This document shows, one piece after another, positions 25,593 through 34,648 of a DNA stretch of 64,000 nt. The notes under the pieces are model-generated. The model saw only the letters and a program-made list of their open reading frames with translations. It was not told the origin of the DNA and ran no database searches. Location: positions 90,779 to 154,778 of the forward strand of contig JAHFRP010000002.1 of the NCBI GenBank assembly GCA_023266195.1, in the 5' to 3' direction. This stretch comes from Sulfuricella sp. (GTDB taxonomy: Bacteria > Pseudomonadota > Gammaproteobacteria > Burkholderiales > Sulfuricellaceae). Position 1 is the stretch's first letter. The number at the start of each line of letters is the position of its first letter. Both the position numbers and the translations under genes were made by a program.

Positions 25593-27944
25593 GTGTTGAA
25601 GAATTCGAAATTCCTCATTCTCGCCGGATTCGGCTTGGTGCTGCTGCTGATGACCGCGCTGACCACCGTCGGCCTGACGCGCATCACGTCCCTGCACGAG
25701 CGGGTCGATGCCGTGCGCGAGATGCACGATGCCAAAATCAAGCAGGTTTCCGCAATGGTCACCGCCGCGCGGGAACGGGCGATCAGCCTGCATCGTCTGG
25801 CGCTGTTGACCGACCCGTTCGAGCTGGATGAGGAACAGCTCCTGTTCGGCCGTTACGCGGTCGATTTCATCCGAGCCAGGGATGGCCTGCTGGCCTTGGG
25901 CCTGAATCGCGAGGAAAAATCCGTCCTCGACAGGGCGCTGGATGGAGCCAAGCGCGGCGAGCAATGGCAGCTGAAGGTGACCGAACTGTTTCAGCAAGGC
26001 GACGGTCATGACGCCGAAGCTCACCAGCTGTTGCTGAAGGAGGTCATCCCCGCGCAGAAACTGGTGATCGGCACCCTGGGGGAATTGATGGCGCTGCAAC
26101 AGCGGCAGGAACGCGCCGCCGTCGCCGATGCCGCTTCTTCGTTTCGCCGCGCACTCCTGACCATGGGTTCGCTTGGCATTCTCGCCGTCGCGCTGGGCGC
26201 GCTGATCGCCCTGTATGTGATGCGCCGCACGGCGTTGACGGAGCGCGCGCTGTTCCAGGAAAAGGAACGCGCGCAGGTGACGCTGGATTCCATCGGCGAC
26301 GGGGTGATCACCGTCGATGCGGTGGGCCGGGTGATCTATTTCAATCCCGTCGCCGAACAGCTTACCGGCTGGAGACTGCCGGAAATCCAGGGATTGTCCT
26401 TGCGTTGGGCATTCAATGCGGTCGATGCTTATACGCACAAACAAATCGAGCATCCGGCCTTCGACGGCGCCGTCGACGGCGCTACCGTCAACGTTTACGA
26501 GAACGTGCTGCTGATCAGCAACGACGGCCGCGAGTTCGACATCGAAAGCTCGGTGGCGCCGATGCGCAACCAGGCTGACCAGGTCACCGGTTTGGTGCTG
26601 GTGTTCCGCGACGTTACCCAGTCGCGCGAGCTGGCCAAGCAGCTCGCGTGGCAGGCGACCCATGACCAGTTGACGAGCCTGATCAACCGGCGCGAATTCG
26701 ATTTGCGTCTAACCCGCCTGCTGGAGAGCACGAAGGCGAGCGGCGACGAGCATGCCTTGCTCTATCTGGATCTCGACCAGTTCAAGCTGGTCAACGATAC
26801 CGCCGGCCACGCCGCCGGCGATGAGCTGCTGCGGCAGCTGACCGACAGGTTGCGCGCGCAGATTCAGGGCGACGACACGCTGGCCAGGCTGGGCGGGGAC
26901 GAATTCGGCGTATTGCTGGAACACCGGTCCCTGGATGCGGCGCTGAAAATCGCCAACGTGCTGCGCGAAACGGTGCAGGCGTTCCGCTTTACCTGTGAAG
27001 GACGCCTATTCGAGGTGGGCGTCAGCATCGGCCTGGTGCCCATTACCGCACAGAGCGAAAATCCGGCCAATCTGCTGAGCTGCGCGGATGCGGCCTGCTA
27101 CGCCGCGAAGGACAAGGGCCGCAACCGCGTCAATGTGTACAGCCCGGAAAACCTCGATCTAATGCAGCGCCAAAACGAGATGCTGTGGGTTACCGATATT
27201 TCCAAAGCGTTCGAAGAGAATCGTTTCTGCCTCTACTCGCAGCCCATCCGCTTCTTGGGCGATGCACCCGCAACCGCGCGCCATTGCGAAATTTTGCTGC
27301 GCATGGTGGATGCGCAGGGGCAGGTTATCCTGCCTGGCGCTTTTTTGCCGGCCGCAGAACGCTATGGCCTGATGCCGGTAGTGGACCGCTGGGTGATCCG
27401 CACCTTGTTCGCCGCGATCAGAAACAGCCTGGATCATGGTTCCGGCGCGCAAACCCGGCGTATCTGCTCGATCAACCTTTCCGGCGCCAGCCTGAACGAC
27501 GAGTATTTCCCCGATTTCCTGCGCGATCAGATCGACCTTTACCGGATTTCACCGGCGGCACTGTGTTTCGAGATCACCGAAACCGTCGCGATATCCAATC
27601 TTGATCGGGTGCGCCACTTCATGCTGGAATTGAAGAAAGCCGGCTGTCGGTTCTCCCTCGACGATTTCGGCAGCGGCATGTCGTCGTTCGCCTATCTGAA
27701 GGATTTGCCGGTCGATTATCTGAAAATCGACGGCATGTTCGTCAAGAATATGGTAAAAAATCCGATCGATCTCGCCATGGTCGAGGCGATTAACCGCATC
27801 GGCCACGTGATGGGTATCCAGACTATCGCTGAATTCGTCGAGGATGAGGCGATCCTGGAGAAGCTGCGCGGGCTCGGCGTGAACTACGCTCAAGGATATG
27901 CCGTCGGTCGTCCCGCGCCCTTGCTGCTCCAACCCTTTCCTTAA
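25593..27944 (+). CDS. membrane GGDEF-EAL protein with PAS domain
   Basis: 783 residues, GTG start with GGGAGGAG upstream overlapping the end of rmuC. Membrane helices at ~7-27 and ~188-209 bracket a helical periplasmic sensor of the four-helix-bundle type. A PAS domain (~225-340) precedes GGDEF (434-438 in RLGGDEFGV) without the RxxD inhibitory site (QGDD instead). The EAL domain has EIL at 566-568 and the other metal/catalytic positions (INLSG, EITETV, LDDFGSGMSSF, YLKIDG, AEFVED, QGYAVG). Bifunctional c-di-GMP turnover is possible. Independent of the two heme-type paralogues. Confidence 0.92.
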   Translation: MLKNSKFLILAGFGLVLLLMTALTTVGLTRITSLHERVDAVREMHDAKIKQVSAMVTAARERAISLHRLALLTDPFELDEEQLLFGRYAVDFIRARDGLLALGLNREEKSVLDRALDGAKRGEQWQLKVTELFQQGDGHDAEAHQLLLKEVIPAQKLVIGTLGELMALQQRQERAAVADAASSFRRALLTMGSLGILAVALGALIALYVMRRTALTERALFQEKERAQVTLDSIGDGVITVDAVGRVIYFNPVAEQLTGWRLPEIQGLSLRWAFNAVDAYTHKQIEHPAFDGAVDGATVNVYENVLLISNDGREFDIESSVAPMRNQADQVTGLVLVFRDVTQSRELAKQLAWQATHDQLTSLINRREFDLRLTRLLESTKASGDEHALLYLDLDQFKLVNDTAGHAAGDELLRQLTDRLRAQIQGDDTLARLGGDEFGVLLEHRSLDAALKIANVLRETVQAFRFTCEGRLFEVGVSIGLVPITAQSENPANLLSCADAACYAAKDKGRNRVNVYSPENLDLMQRQNEMLWVTDISKAFEENRFCLYSQPIRFLGDAPATARHCEILLRMVDAQGQVILPGAFLPAAERYGLMPVVDRWVIRTLFAAIRNSLDHGSGAQTRRICSINLSGASLNDEYFPDFLRDQIDLYRISPAALCFEITETVAISNLDRVRHFMLELKKAGCRFSLDDFGSGMSSFAYLKDLPVDYLKIDGMFVKNMVKNPIDLAMVEAINRIGHVMGIQTIAEFVEDEAILEKLRGLGVNYAQGYAVGRPAPLLLQPFP

Positions 27945-27945
27945 C

Positions 27946-28054
27946 GTGAAGCTCGCGAAGCGAAACCATGTCTCCTCTCCCGCGAACGGGCTAGGGAAAC
28001 GGTCATGGCGAATCGCGGTTTCATGATTCTGGGCGGCGATTCGCCATGACCGTT
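27946..28054. repeat. dispersed palindromic repeat, copy 1
   Basis: Core inverted repeat with perfect 19-base arms at 27998-28016 and 28036-28054 (AACGGTCATGGCGAATCGC and its complement). A flank GTGAAGCTCGCGAAGCGAAA and CTCTCCCGC precedes it. The same core and flank recur in opposite orientation at 44342-44508. It fills the gap after the GGDEF-EAL gene together with a dRS3-like palindrome at 28077-28096. Confidence 0.8.
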
Positions 28055-28076
28055 AGGGAGGCGCCAAGTTAACGCC

Positions 28077-28096
28077 ATTCCCGCGAAAGCGGGAAA
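28077..28096. repeat. dRS3-like palindrome, second copy
   Basis: ATTCCCGC-GAAA-GCGGGAAA, identical to the copy at 6631-6650 except the last base. Both are preceded by GCC. Confidence 0.7.
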
Positions 28097-28123
28097 GACG
28101 AAACAGGAAGAAATCGCTTTGCG

Positions 28124-28591
28124 TTACTTCTTTTTTGCCGGTTGCGGATTTTTCAGCATCCACACCACCAGGATGCCCTGAATTTCATTGTTCAGGGACT
28201 GGTAAGCATAGTCGCGCGGCGTTTGTCCCTTGAAGTCCTTGGCGTACGCATTGGCGCCGTGGGCCAGGAAAAATTCCACCAGCTCTTTTTTTCCGGTAAA
28301 AGCGGCAAGATGCAGCGGGGTGGCGCTGTTGTTGTCCCTGGCGTTGACGTCGGCGCCTTTGGCCACCAGCAGCTTGGCCACTTCGGGATCAGAGTTGGTG
28401 GCCGCCATGTGTAGCGGCGAGGAGCCGAGCTCGGTGCGTGCGGTCAGGAGATTTTTGTTGGCGGTGAGCATTTTTCCCACTTCCTGGACCGTGCCGTCGC
28501 GCGAGGCGTCAAAAATAGTACCGGCTGCATGGGCGGCGCCCACCACGCTCAACAATAAGGACGCTGCGGCCAGGGTTTTGCGTTTGTTCAT
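28124..28591 (-). CDS. periplasmic ankyrin-repeat protein
   Basis: 155 residues from ATG 28591 (AAAGGA ribosome site). Signal peptide of ~22 residues ending GAAHA. Three to four ankyrin repeats follow, with the usual SPLHMAATNSDPEVAKLLVA, ATPLHLAAFTGKKELVEFFL and QTPRDYA units. The C-terminus is basic (QPAKKK). Small periplasmic ankyrin proteins are protein-interaction modules, sometimes linked to catalase or stress proteins; the partner here is unknown. Confidence 0.88.
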   Translation of the reverse strand: MNKRKTLAAASLLLSVVGAAHAAGTIFDASRDGTVQEVGKMLTANKNLLTARTELGSSPLHMAATNSDPEVAKLLVAKGADVNARDNNSATPLHLAAFTGKKELVEFFLAHGANAYAKDFKGQTPRDYAYQSLNNEIQGILVVWMLKNPQPAKKK

Positions 28592-28640
28592 TTCAGGATC
28601 CTTTGGGTGCCGGCGCGGCATGCAAGATTGCGCCGGGATT

Positions 28641-28649
28641 TGATATGAT
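28641..28649 (+). promoter_or_regulatory. extended -10 promoter
   Basis: TGATATGAT matches TGnTATAAT with one change and lies 46 bases upstream of the start of the gene at 28696. Confidence 0.4.
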
Positions 28650-28695
28650 GCGAAATATTATGCACGATTAATCGGGATTGCTTAAGGAGTTTGTG

Positions 28696-29097
28696 ATGCA
28701 GAGACGTTGGACGTATTATCCGGCAGCCGTCATGTTTGGGTTTGCCGTGGTTTTTTCCGCGCAGGCTGCGGAATGGGTGCAGGTGTCAAAAATCAGCGAC
28801 AATATCCGCGAGGTGGACAAAAGCAGCATCCACGGCGCCAAGCCGCAACTGACCTTCACCAGCCGGCATGTGATCGACGATGCAAGCGAACTCCGGGTCG
28901 GCCACGAGGCGGTGAAATATCTGGTAATGGAACAGCGGATCGATTGCGGTAAACGCACCACCGTCATGCTGTCGAGTGAGGCGCAGCGCGCCGATATGAG
29001 CCGGATCGACCGCCAGGAATTGGTTGCCGAGAATGAGAGCCCGGTGCTGGAGGGCAGCGTGGATGAGGATGTGCTGAAATTTGTGTGCGCGAACTGA
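28696..29097 (+). CDS. exported hypothetical protein (surface-adhesin E-like)
   Basis: 133 residues. Signal peptide (hydrophobic ~8-23, ending SAQAA). The mature part EWVQVSKISDNIREVDKSSI with HEAVKYLVMEQRIDCGKRT resembles the small family named after the E surface adhesin of nontypeable Haemophilus, which has one disulfide; two Cys are present here. ATG 28696 has AAGGAG at 28684-28689. Function unknown. slyX follows 25 bases later. Confidence 0.75.
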   Translation: MQRRWTYYPAAVMFGFAVVFSAQAAEWVQVSKISDNIREVDKSSIHGAKPQLTFTSRHVIDDASELRVGHEAVKYLVMEQRIDCGKRTTVMLSSEAQRADMSRIDRQELVAENESPVLEGSVDEDVLKFVCAN

Positions 29098-29122
29098 GCC
29101 GTGTTTTTGAGCGGAACCGGGC

Positions 29123-29341
29123 ATGAATGAAGACCGCTGGGTAGATATCGAGACCAAAATCGCTTTTCAGGAAGATATGGTGCAGGAGCTGAACAACGCC
29201 ATCTATCGACAGCAGAAGAAAATCGACCATCTGGAAGCGGTGTGTAATTCGCTGATCGAGCACATCAGGGCTTTGTCGGAAGCGGTTGGGGAAAGCAAAC
29301 CAAGCAGCGGTGCCGTAAATGAAAGACCGCCGCATTATTGA
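29123..29341 (+). CDS. slyX: SlyX protein
   Basis: 72 residues, almost entirely a heptad-like coiled coil (KIAFQEDMVQELNNAIYRQQ), and ending in the family-typical PPHY. SlyX has no defined function. A GGGC-containing ribosome site is only moderate. Confidence 0.9.
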   Translation: MNEDRWVDIETKIAFQEDMVQELNNAIYRQQKKIDHLEAVCNSLIEHIRALSEAVGESKPSSGAVNERPPHY

Positions 29342-29369
29342 CCTGCCGGGGGATATACGCACGTTGTTG

Positions 29370-30200
29370 TTAAGGTAGCGTAAAAAACCGCCGGTTCATT
29401 TCCTCCAGCCCCAGCGTGTGAAGCACCGCGTTCAGGCGTTCGGTCGGGCGTTTGCGCGGCAGGTTCTTGTAGCTGGCGACGATGAGTTCGTTTTTCATCG
29501 AGTGCTCCCACCCCACCAGCTCGGTCACGCTTACCTGGTAGCCATGCGCTTCGAGTTGAAGGCAGCGCAGCACGTTGGTGACCTGGCTGCCGAATTCGCG
29601 GGTGTGCAGCGGATGGCGCCAGATCTCGGTCAGGGCGTTCTGGGCCAGCGCCTTGCCCTTGTTTTTCCTGAGCACCGCGGCCACTTCCGCCTGGCAGCAA
29701 GGCACCAGCACGATGAATTTCGCCTGTTTTTTCAGGGCGAAGTGAATGGCATCGTCGGTGGCCGTGTCGCAAGCGTGCAGCGCGGTGACCACGTCTATCC
29801 GGGCGGGCAGGCGGTCCGAGTCGATGGACTGCGCCACCGACAGGTTGAGGAACGACATCCCGGTAAACCCGAGCCTTTCCGCCAGATCGGCGGATTTAAC
29901 CACCAGTTCGTCCCGCGTTTCGATTCCGTAGATATGGGATCGGTTATCCAGGGCCTTGAAGAACAGGTCGTAAAGGATGAAGCCCAGATAGGATTTTCCC
30001 GCGCCGTGATCGACAAGCTGGATGTCGGGATGGTCCCGCTGCACTTCCAGCAGCAGCGGTTCGATGAAATGGTAGAGATGGTAAACCTGCTTGAGTTTGC
30101 GTCGGCTGTCCTGATTCATCTTGCCGTCGCGGGTGAGAATGTGCAGCTCTTTCAGCAGCTCGACCGACTGGCCGGGCTTTATTTCGTGCGTGTCGTTCAT
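29370..30200 (-). CDS. class I SAM-dependent methyltransferase
   Basis: 276 residues. SAM-binding motif I LVDHGAGKSYLGFIL, then YGIETRDELV, TALHACDTATDDA, and a conserved VPCCQ. This Cys-containing pattern is shared with GSTCD/Methyltransf_32-type proteins, often predicted to act on RNA or small thiols. The start at ATG 30200 is taken from homology; the open frame beyond it is a shadow of the VOC pseudogene. Substrate not known. Confidence 0.85.
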   Translation of the reverse strand: MNDTHEIKPGQSVELLKELHILTRDGKMNQDSRRKLKQVYHLYHFIEPLLLEVQRDHPDIQLVDHGAGKSYLGFILYDLFFKALDNRSHIYGIETRDELVVKSADLAERLGFTGMSFLNLSVAQSIDSDRLPARIDVVTALHACDTATDDAIHFALKKQAKFIVLVPCCQAEVAAVLRKNKGKALAQNALTEIWRHPLHTREFGSQVTNVLRCLQLEAHGYQVSVTELVGWEHSMKNELIVASYKNLPRKRPTERLNAVLHTLGLEEMNRRFFTLP

Positions 30201-30350
30201 CTGTCGTGGATATCTAAGCGTAGGGTGCTGTTTTGATGGCAAGCAGGATAACATTGGACTTGCCAATGCCCAAGTGAATCCGCGGGCAAAAAAACAGGAA
30301 GGTGGGGGCCTATACTTGATTTTATGTGCAGTATCGAGCCGAGGGCGCGC

Positions 30351-30612
30351 ATGGCTCAAGTGTCCGGCATCGACCATTGGGTGATCCGGATCGAGGATCT
30401 TGAGAAATCCAAGCGGTTTTACGACAATATCCTTGGATTCATGGGATTCGAGCTTGAGTGGGAATTCGACCTCATCGTTGGATGGAACAATGGCAAGACC
30501 ACCTGGACCGGCGAGGCCGACGAAGAGGGGAAAAAGCATCCGCCCCGATGGGCTAAAGCCGGAAGGAATGTTTTTCCTGGAAAAGAGCAAGAAAGCCGGC
30601 AAGAAAAAGTAG
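30351..30612 (+). pseudogene. VOC-family (glyoxalase-like) gene with internal deletion and frameshift
   Basis: The N-terminal half (from ATG 30351: IDHWVIRIEDLEKSKRFYDN, then NNGKTTWTGEADEEGKKH) is a normal VOC start. The expected middle (a DVGFHHYAF-like metal-binding stretch and following ~45 residues) is absent. The C-terminal end continues in another frame as DGLKPEGMFFLEKSKKAG to TAG 30612. So roughly 150 bases are missing and the reading frame is shifted. The metal-binding site cannot form; treat as broken. Confidence 0.75.
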
Positions 30613-30652
30613 GTGGGTACCCCGCCGGGTGTTTACCCAAGAACCGACGGTG

Positions 30653-31648
30653 CTATTTCGACGTAATGCCTATCCAAAAATCATGGTCTTTCCTGACGAA
30701 CTCGTCGAAAGGGATGTAATGGGAGCCGTCGCAAGAAAAGGTCAGTCCGACCAACCCATTGAAAATGTTCAGGGTGCCGGAACGCAGATAGAACATTTCG
30801 TCCATGAAACGCAGTGTGCGGAACGCATCCAGCACGGCGCGAACCTTCCCGGTCGGAACCAGTGCGCCTTCCGGGTAGTGCGTCCGCGGATAGGCCAGGC
30901 AGATGTTCGGGTCGATCAGCGCGTCGAAATCAAGCATGCGGTAGCGGTAGGGGTCTTCCTTCACCCAGACGATGGCGCGGCTGCTGGAAAAGTGCAGCAT
31001 GACGTGGAAAACGCCATGGTAGAGCATCAATTCGGCGACTACGCCCAGTACCGTACCGATATGCTGGTCCATTTCGCTTTCTGCCCGCGTCTGGTGAAAA
31101 ACCGTGCCTCTGATCGAGGGGTCGCCCTTGATCTGGCGCCAGTGCCGGGGTTCTTCGTAGAGTTCGCGGGCCAGGGGCAGGTCGCGCAGGCCGAAATAGG
31201 CGCAGATGAAGCCCAGTGGGGTGCCGGCCGCATCGTGCACGGTCTGGATGGCGGTAAGGGAAGGGCGCTGCTCGCGCAGACTGATGTAGGCATCGGACAG
31301 GAAGAATTCCGTATCCGCGCTTACCTCGCTCATGTAAGGCCGTTTCGACCGGTCCCGGCCGAAGCCTTCCATCAGCCCGTGGTGGCCGACGTTGTCGCTG
31401 ATCTGGACGGCGTTTTCATCCATCACGTAGAGATGCTTGCAATACGGGAGCTCTTTCAACCCCTCGCCCAACAGCAAATTGAGCTGCGCACGGCCTCCCC
31501 ATATCGGAGCACACTCGGCCGCCAGCCGCTGCAGCGGCTCCCGCAAAATTCTGGCCAGCGCCTCGCGCTGATGTTTGATGCTTTCCTGCAACGTTTCTTT
31601 AGCGAGAGGCACAATATCTGCGTTGTCCATATTTTCATGGTGCCGCAT
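30653..31648 (-). CDS. cytosolic Cache/PDC-sensor-like protein
   Basis: 331 residues without signal peptide or membrane helices. The central part (YVMDENAVQISDNVG, RSKRPYMSEV, FFLSDAYISL, LGFICAYFGLRDL) reads like a Cache/PDC ligand-binding fold; the C-terminal ~130 residues do not match a domain I know. Such soluble PDC-sensor proteins occur beside c-di-GMP genes in related bacteria, so a signalling role is plausible. ATG 31648 or 31630 may start the protein; neither has a clear ribosome site. Confidence 0.7.
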   Translation of the reverse strand: MRHHENMDNADIVPLAKETLQESIKHQREALARILREPLQRLAAECAPIWGGRAQLNLLLGEGLKELPYCKHLYVMDENAVQISDNVGHHGLMEGFGRDRSKRPYMSEVSADTEFFLSDAYISLREQRPSLTAIQTVHDAAGTPLGFICAYFGLRDLPLARELYEEPRHWRQIKGDPSIRGTVFHQTRAESEMDQHIGTVLGVVAELMLYHGVFHVMLHFSSSRAIVWVKEDPYRYRMLDFDALIDPNICLAYPRTHYPEGALVPTGKVRAVLDAFRTLRFMDEMFYLRSGTLNIFNGLVGLTFSCDGSHYIPFDEFVRKDHDFWIGITSK

Positions 31649-32268
31649 GGACGCCAGGATTTCAACCTAAAAAGTTCATTTTACGGCCAATTGGCCCAGG
31701 CAAACGACGATATTTCCTGGCGTTGACCGAAAATCAATCGGTCGCCTGCAAGGTCAGCCAGACTGCCGCGACAACAATCTGAATATCCCGCGTTAATCGG
31801 CGCCCATCGGCGGTTTGTTGCTATAGCCAGGAGTCTGTCCGACGTGAAGAATCGAAGCGCAGGGGGTCATGCAGGCGAGCCGCGAAGCGGATATCCGCAA
31901 AATTCGGCTGGGCGAGGGGGCCTGTTTTGCAGGTCGATAGTCGCGCTATCGACCAAAAAAGCGGCGCGGAATATGGACCGGCCAGGCAGATTTGCGGCCG
32001 AATTCCTTTACGTCCGGCAGCCTTCAAGACTGCAAGCTTGCAGGCGCGGGATGCGGCTACCTCGCTCCGCCGGTGGATGGGCTGGCAGTTTGTTTGCAAC
32101 CCCGGAGTGGTTAGACGATCCGGCGACATCGCTATCAAACGCAATTGCCTGGGATTTGCCGCTTGTTTTCCTCTCATTTTGCTTTCATGATTAAACAATT
32201 TCCCAAAAAAGCGGTTTGGTCATGTCTATCCAGCAATCCTTGTGTCTCCCGTTCGCCGCAGGGCTGCG
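31649..32268. other. 620-base gap without a convincing gene
   Basis: Open frames here look like chance. The clearest structure is a perfect hairpin 31932-31954 (arms GGTCGATAG/CTATCGACC, 5-base loop) followed by six A on the plus strand. A sequence near 31790 resembles part of the 18383-18457 repeat. I looked for the c-di-GMP-I riboswitch signature upstream of the cyclase at 32269 and did not find it. The region may be decayed mobile DNA. Confidence 0.5.
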
Positions 32269-34587
32269 ATGAGAAACAACTTCGGTCCCGGTATTTTCGG
32301 CTCTTCCGCTCTGCGACTGTTCGCTCAACTGCTGGTGACGATGGCCGTCGTCGAGGCTGCCATCATGTGGCTGCTGCCAGATCTGCCGTTCGGCGATGGC
32401 GCCCGCATTTTTATCGATGCCGGCCTGCTCGCTACGGTTAGCGCGCCGCTGATATGGTTGCTGGTGGGGAAGCCTCTTCGTAGAGCGGCCCAGGAGAGCG
32501 AGGGGAAGTTTCGCGCTCTGGTAGAGCAATCGCTGGTCGGCATCTCGGTCTTCGCCGACGGCAAATTCCTGTATGTCAATCCTAAGCACGAGGAGATCTT
32601 TGGTTATACCGCCGACGAAATGCTGACGATGAATCCCAAGGATCTGGCCGCGCCGGAAGACCGCCGCACGGTCCTGGAAAACATGCGTAAACGGTTCCAG
32701 GGTGAGGTGGACAGCATCAGCTATTCCTTTCGCGGATTGCGCAAGGACGGCAAGGTGATCGACGTGGCAGTGAACGGCAAGCGTACCACCCTTAATGGTC
32801 GGCCCGTCATCGTCGGGGTGTTGCTGGACGTAACTGCGCAGAGGCGGGCCGGAGAAGCCCTGGAAAGAGAGCGCGACTTTATCTCTGCGGTACTGGATAC
32901 CGCCGGCGCGCTGGTGGTAGTGCTCGACCGCGATGGGCTGGTCATGCGCTTCAATCGCCAGTGCGAGAAAGTGACCGGCTACAGATGCGCCGAGATTGTC
33001 GGCAAGCCGGTCTGGGAGCGGCTGCTGATACCGGAAGATTTGCAACCGGTGAAGGCGGTGTTCGAGCACTTGATGGCAGGTGATTTCCCCCGCGAGTTCG
33101 AGAACTGGTGGGTGGCAAAAAATGGTGAGCGTCGGATGATTGCCTGGTCAAACACGGTGTTGCTGGATGAGGCGGGCAACGTCGAATTCGTCGTTGCGAC
33201 CGGTATCGACGTGACCGAACGCAGGCTGATGGAAATGGCCTTGCGCGAAAGCGAGGCCAAGCTGCGCCAGATCACTTCCGAGCTGGGAGACGGCATCTAC
33301 GTGCTCGACCGCGCCGGCATGCTGACATTCATGAACGCCGCCGCGGAACAGATGCTGGGCTGGGGCGAAGCCGAATTGCTCGGCAAAAACGCGCACGAGA
33401 CGTTCCATTTCCAGAAGCCGGACGGTACCCATGTTCCGCTTTGCGACTGCCCGGTGTACCAATCCATCCATTCGGGTGAAACCTACCGCATTCACGAAGA
33501 TTATTTCACCCGCAAGGATGGCACGCTATTCCCGGTTTCCTTTGTCGCAACGCCGCTTCACCGCGGCGGCGAAATTGTCGGTTCGGTGGCTGCGTTCCAG
33601 GACGTCACCTCGCGCCTGGAGGGGGAAAAGGCGCTGCATGAAAGCGAGGAAAAATTCCGCCTGATCAGTACCTCCGCCATGGACGCGATTGTTATCATCG
33701 ACCCCGAGGAAGAGATCACCTACTGGAACCCGGCGGCCGAGAGCATCTTTGGCTATGAAACGGATGAGGTGCTGGGCCGGAATCTGCACGAACTGCTCGC
33801 GCCTTCCCGCTATCACGAAGAAAGCCGCCGCGGTTTCGGGCGTTTCCGCGAGTCAGGCGAGGGCGTGTTGATCGGCAAAACCCTGGAGATCACCGCGTTG
33901 CGCAAGGGCGGCGAGGAATTTCCCATCGAGTTGTCCATTTCCTGCTTCCAGATCGGAGGCCAGCGGCGCGCCATGGGCATCGTCCGTGACATCAGCGATC
34001 GCAAGAAGGCGGAAGAGGAAATTCATCATCTGGCCTACTACGATACCCTCACGGATTTGCCCAACCGCCGCCTGCTGTTCGACCGGCTCAACCAGGCTCT
34101 TGCCCAGGCCGAACGCCACAAACGACCCTTGGCTGTCCTGTTTCTCGACCTGGATCACTTCAAGAAAATCAACGATACCTTGGGCCACGACATCGGGGAC
34201 GAACTCCTAAAGGTCGTCGCGACCCGGTTGAATGCCTGTGTGCGCAGCGCGGACACACTCTCGCGGCAGGGCGGCGACGAATTTGTCATCGTTCTGGCGG
34301 AATTGACGCAGCCGCAGGATGCGACGCTGGTGGCAGACAAGATCCTGAAAATCCTGAGCGAGCCGATCTCCGTCAGGGATCACCAGCTGCACGTTACCAC
34401 CAGCATCGGGATCTCGATTTACACCGCCGGCGCCGCAGAAGGCGCCGAGGAGCTGATGAAGAAGGCAGACCTGGCCATGTATGCGGCGAAAGAGGGCGGA
34501 CGGAACAAATATAGCATTTGCTATTGCCCTGCCGGATATTCGGGTACGAGATGTTGCGCCGACGGCGACCCACCCTCGATGGCGTGA
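32269..34587 (+). CDS. multi-PAS diguanylate cyclase
   Basis: 772 residues. Two N-terminal membrane helices (~12-34 and ~45-65) with a very short loop, four PAS domains (~80-200, 210-330, 335-460, 465-585), then a GGDEF domain with LDLDHFKKINDTLGH, RQGGDEFVIV and an RSAD inhibitory site 5 residues before it. No EAL domain. It should make c-di-GMP under product control. After the normal GGDEF end (EGGRNKY) an odd 25-residue Cys-rich tail follows (SICYCPAGYSGTRCC), which looks like read-on into unrelated DNA after loss of the original C-terminus. GTG 32242 is an alternative start. Confidence 0.9.
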   Translation: MRNNFGPGIFGSSALRLFAQLLVTMAVVEAAIMWLLPDLPFGDGARIFIDAGLLATVSAPLIWLLVGKPLRRAAQESEGKFRALVEQSLVGISVFADGKFLYVNPKHEEIFGYTADEMLTMNPKDLAAPEDRRTVLENMRKRFQGEVDSISYSFRGLRKDGKVIDVAVNGKRTTLNGRPVIVGVLLDVTAQRRAGEALERERDFISAVLDTAGALVVVLDRDGLVMRFNRQCEKVTGYRCAEIVGKPVWERLLIPEDLQPVKAVFEHLMAGDFPREFENWWVAKNGERRMIAWSNTVLLDEAGNVEFVVATGIDVTERRLMEMALRESEAKLRQITSELGDGIYVLDRAGMLTFMNAAAEQMLGWGEAELLGKNAHETFHFQKPDGTHVPLCDCPVYQSIHSGETYRIHEDYFTRKDGTLFPVSFVATPLHRGGEIVGSVAAFQDVTSRLEGEKALHESEEKFRLISTSAMDAIVIIDPEEEITYWNPAAESIFGYETDEVLGRNLHELLAPSRYHEESRRGFGRFRESGEGVLIGKTLEITALRKGGEEFPIELSISCFQIGGQRRAMGIVRDISDRKKAEEEIHHLAYYDTLTDLPNRRLLFDRLNQALAQAERHKRPLAVLFLDLDHFKKINDTLGHDIGDELLKVVATRLNACVRSADTLSRQGGDEFVIVLAELTQPQDATLVADKILKILSEPISVRDHQLHVTTSIGISIYTAGAAEGAEELMKKADLAMYAAKEGGRNKYSICYCPAGYSGTRCCADGDPPSMA

Positions 34588-34648
34588 GTCCGATGGCGGA
34601 GCTCGCCCTTGCATGTGAAACTGGAAATCTCGGGCGGGGTATGACGAT

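Noticed and set aside
31821..32198. 125-codon minus-strand frame before the four-PAS cyclase
   Set aside because: No domain, no ribosome site, composition unlike neighbours; treated as chance in decayed DNA.
31649..32268. c-di-GMP (GEMM) riboswitch upstream of the cyclase
   Set aside because: The expected conserved core and tetraloop-receptor sequences were not found.
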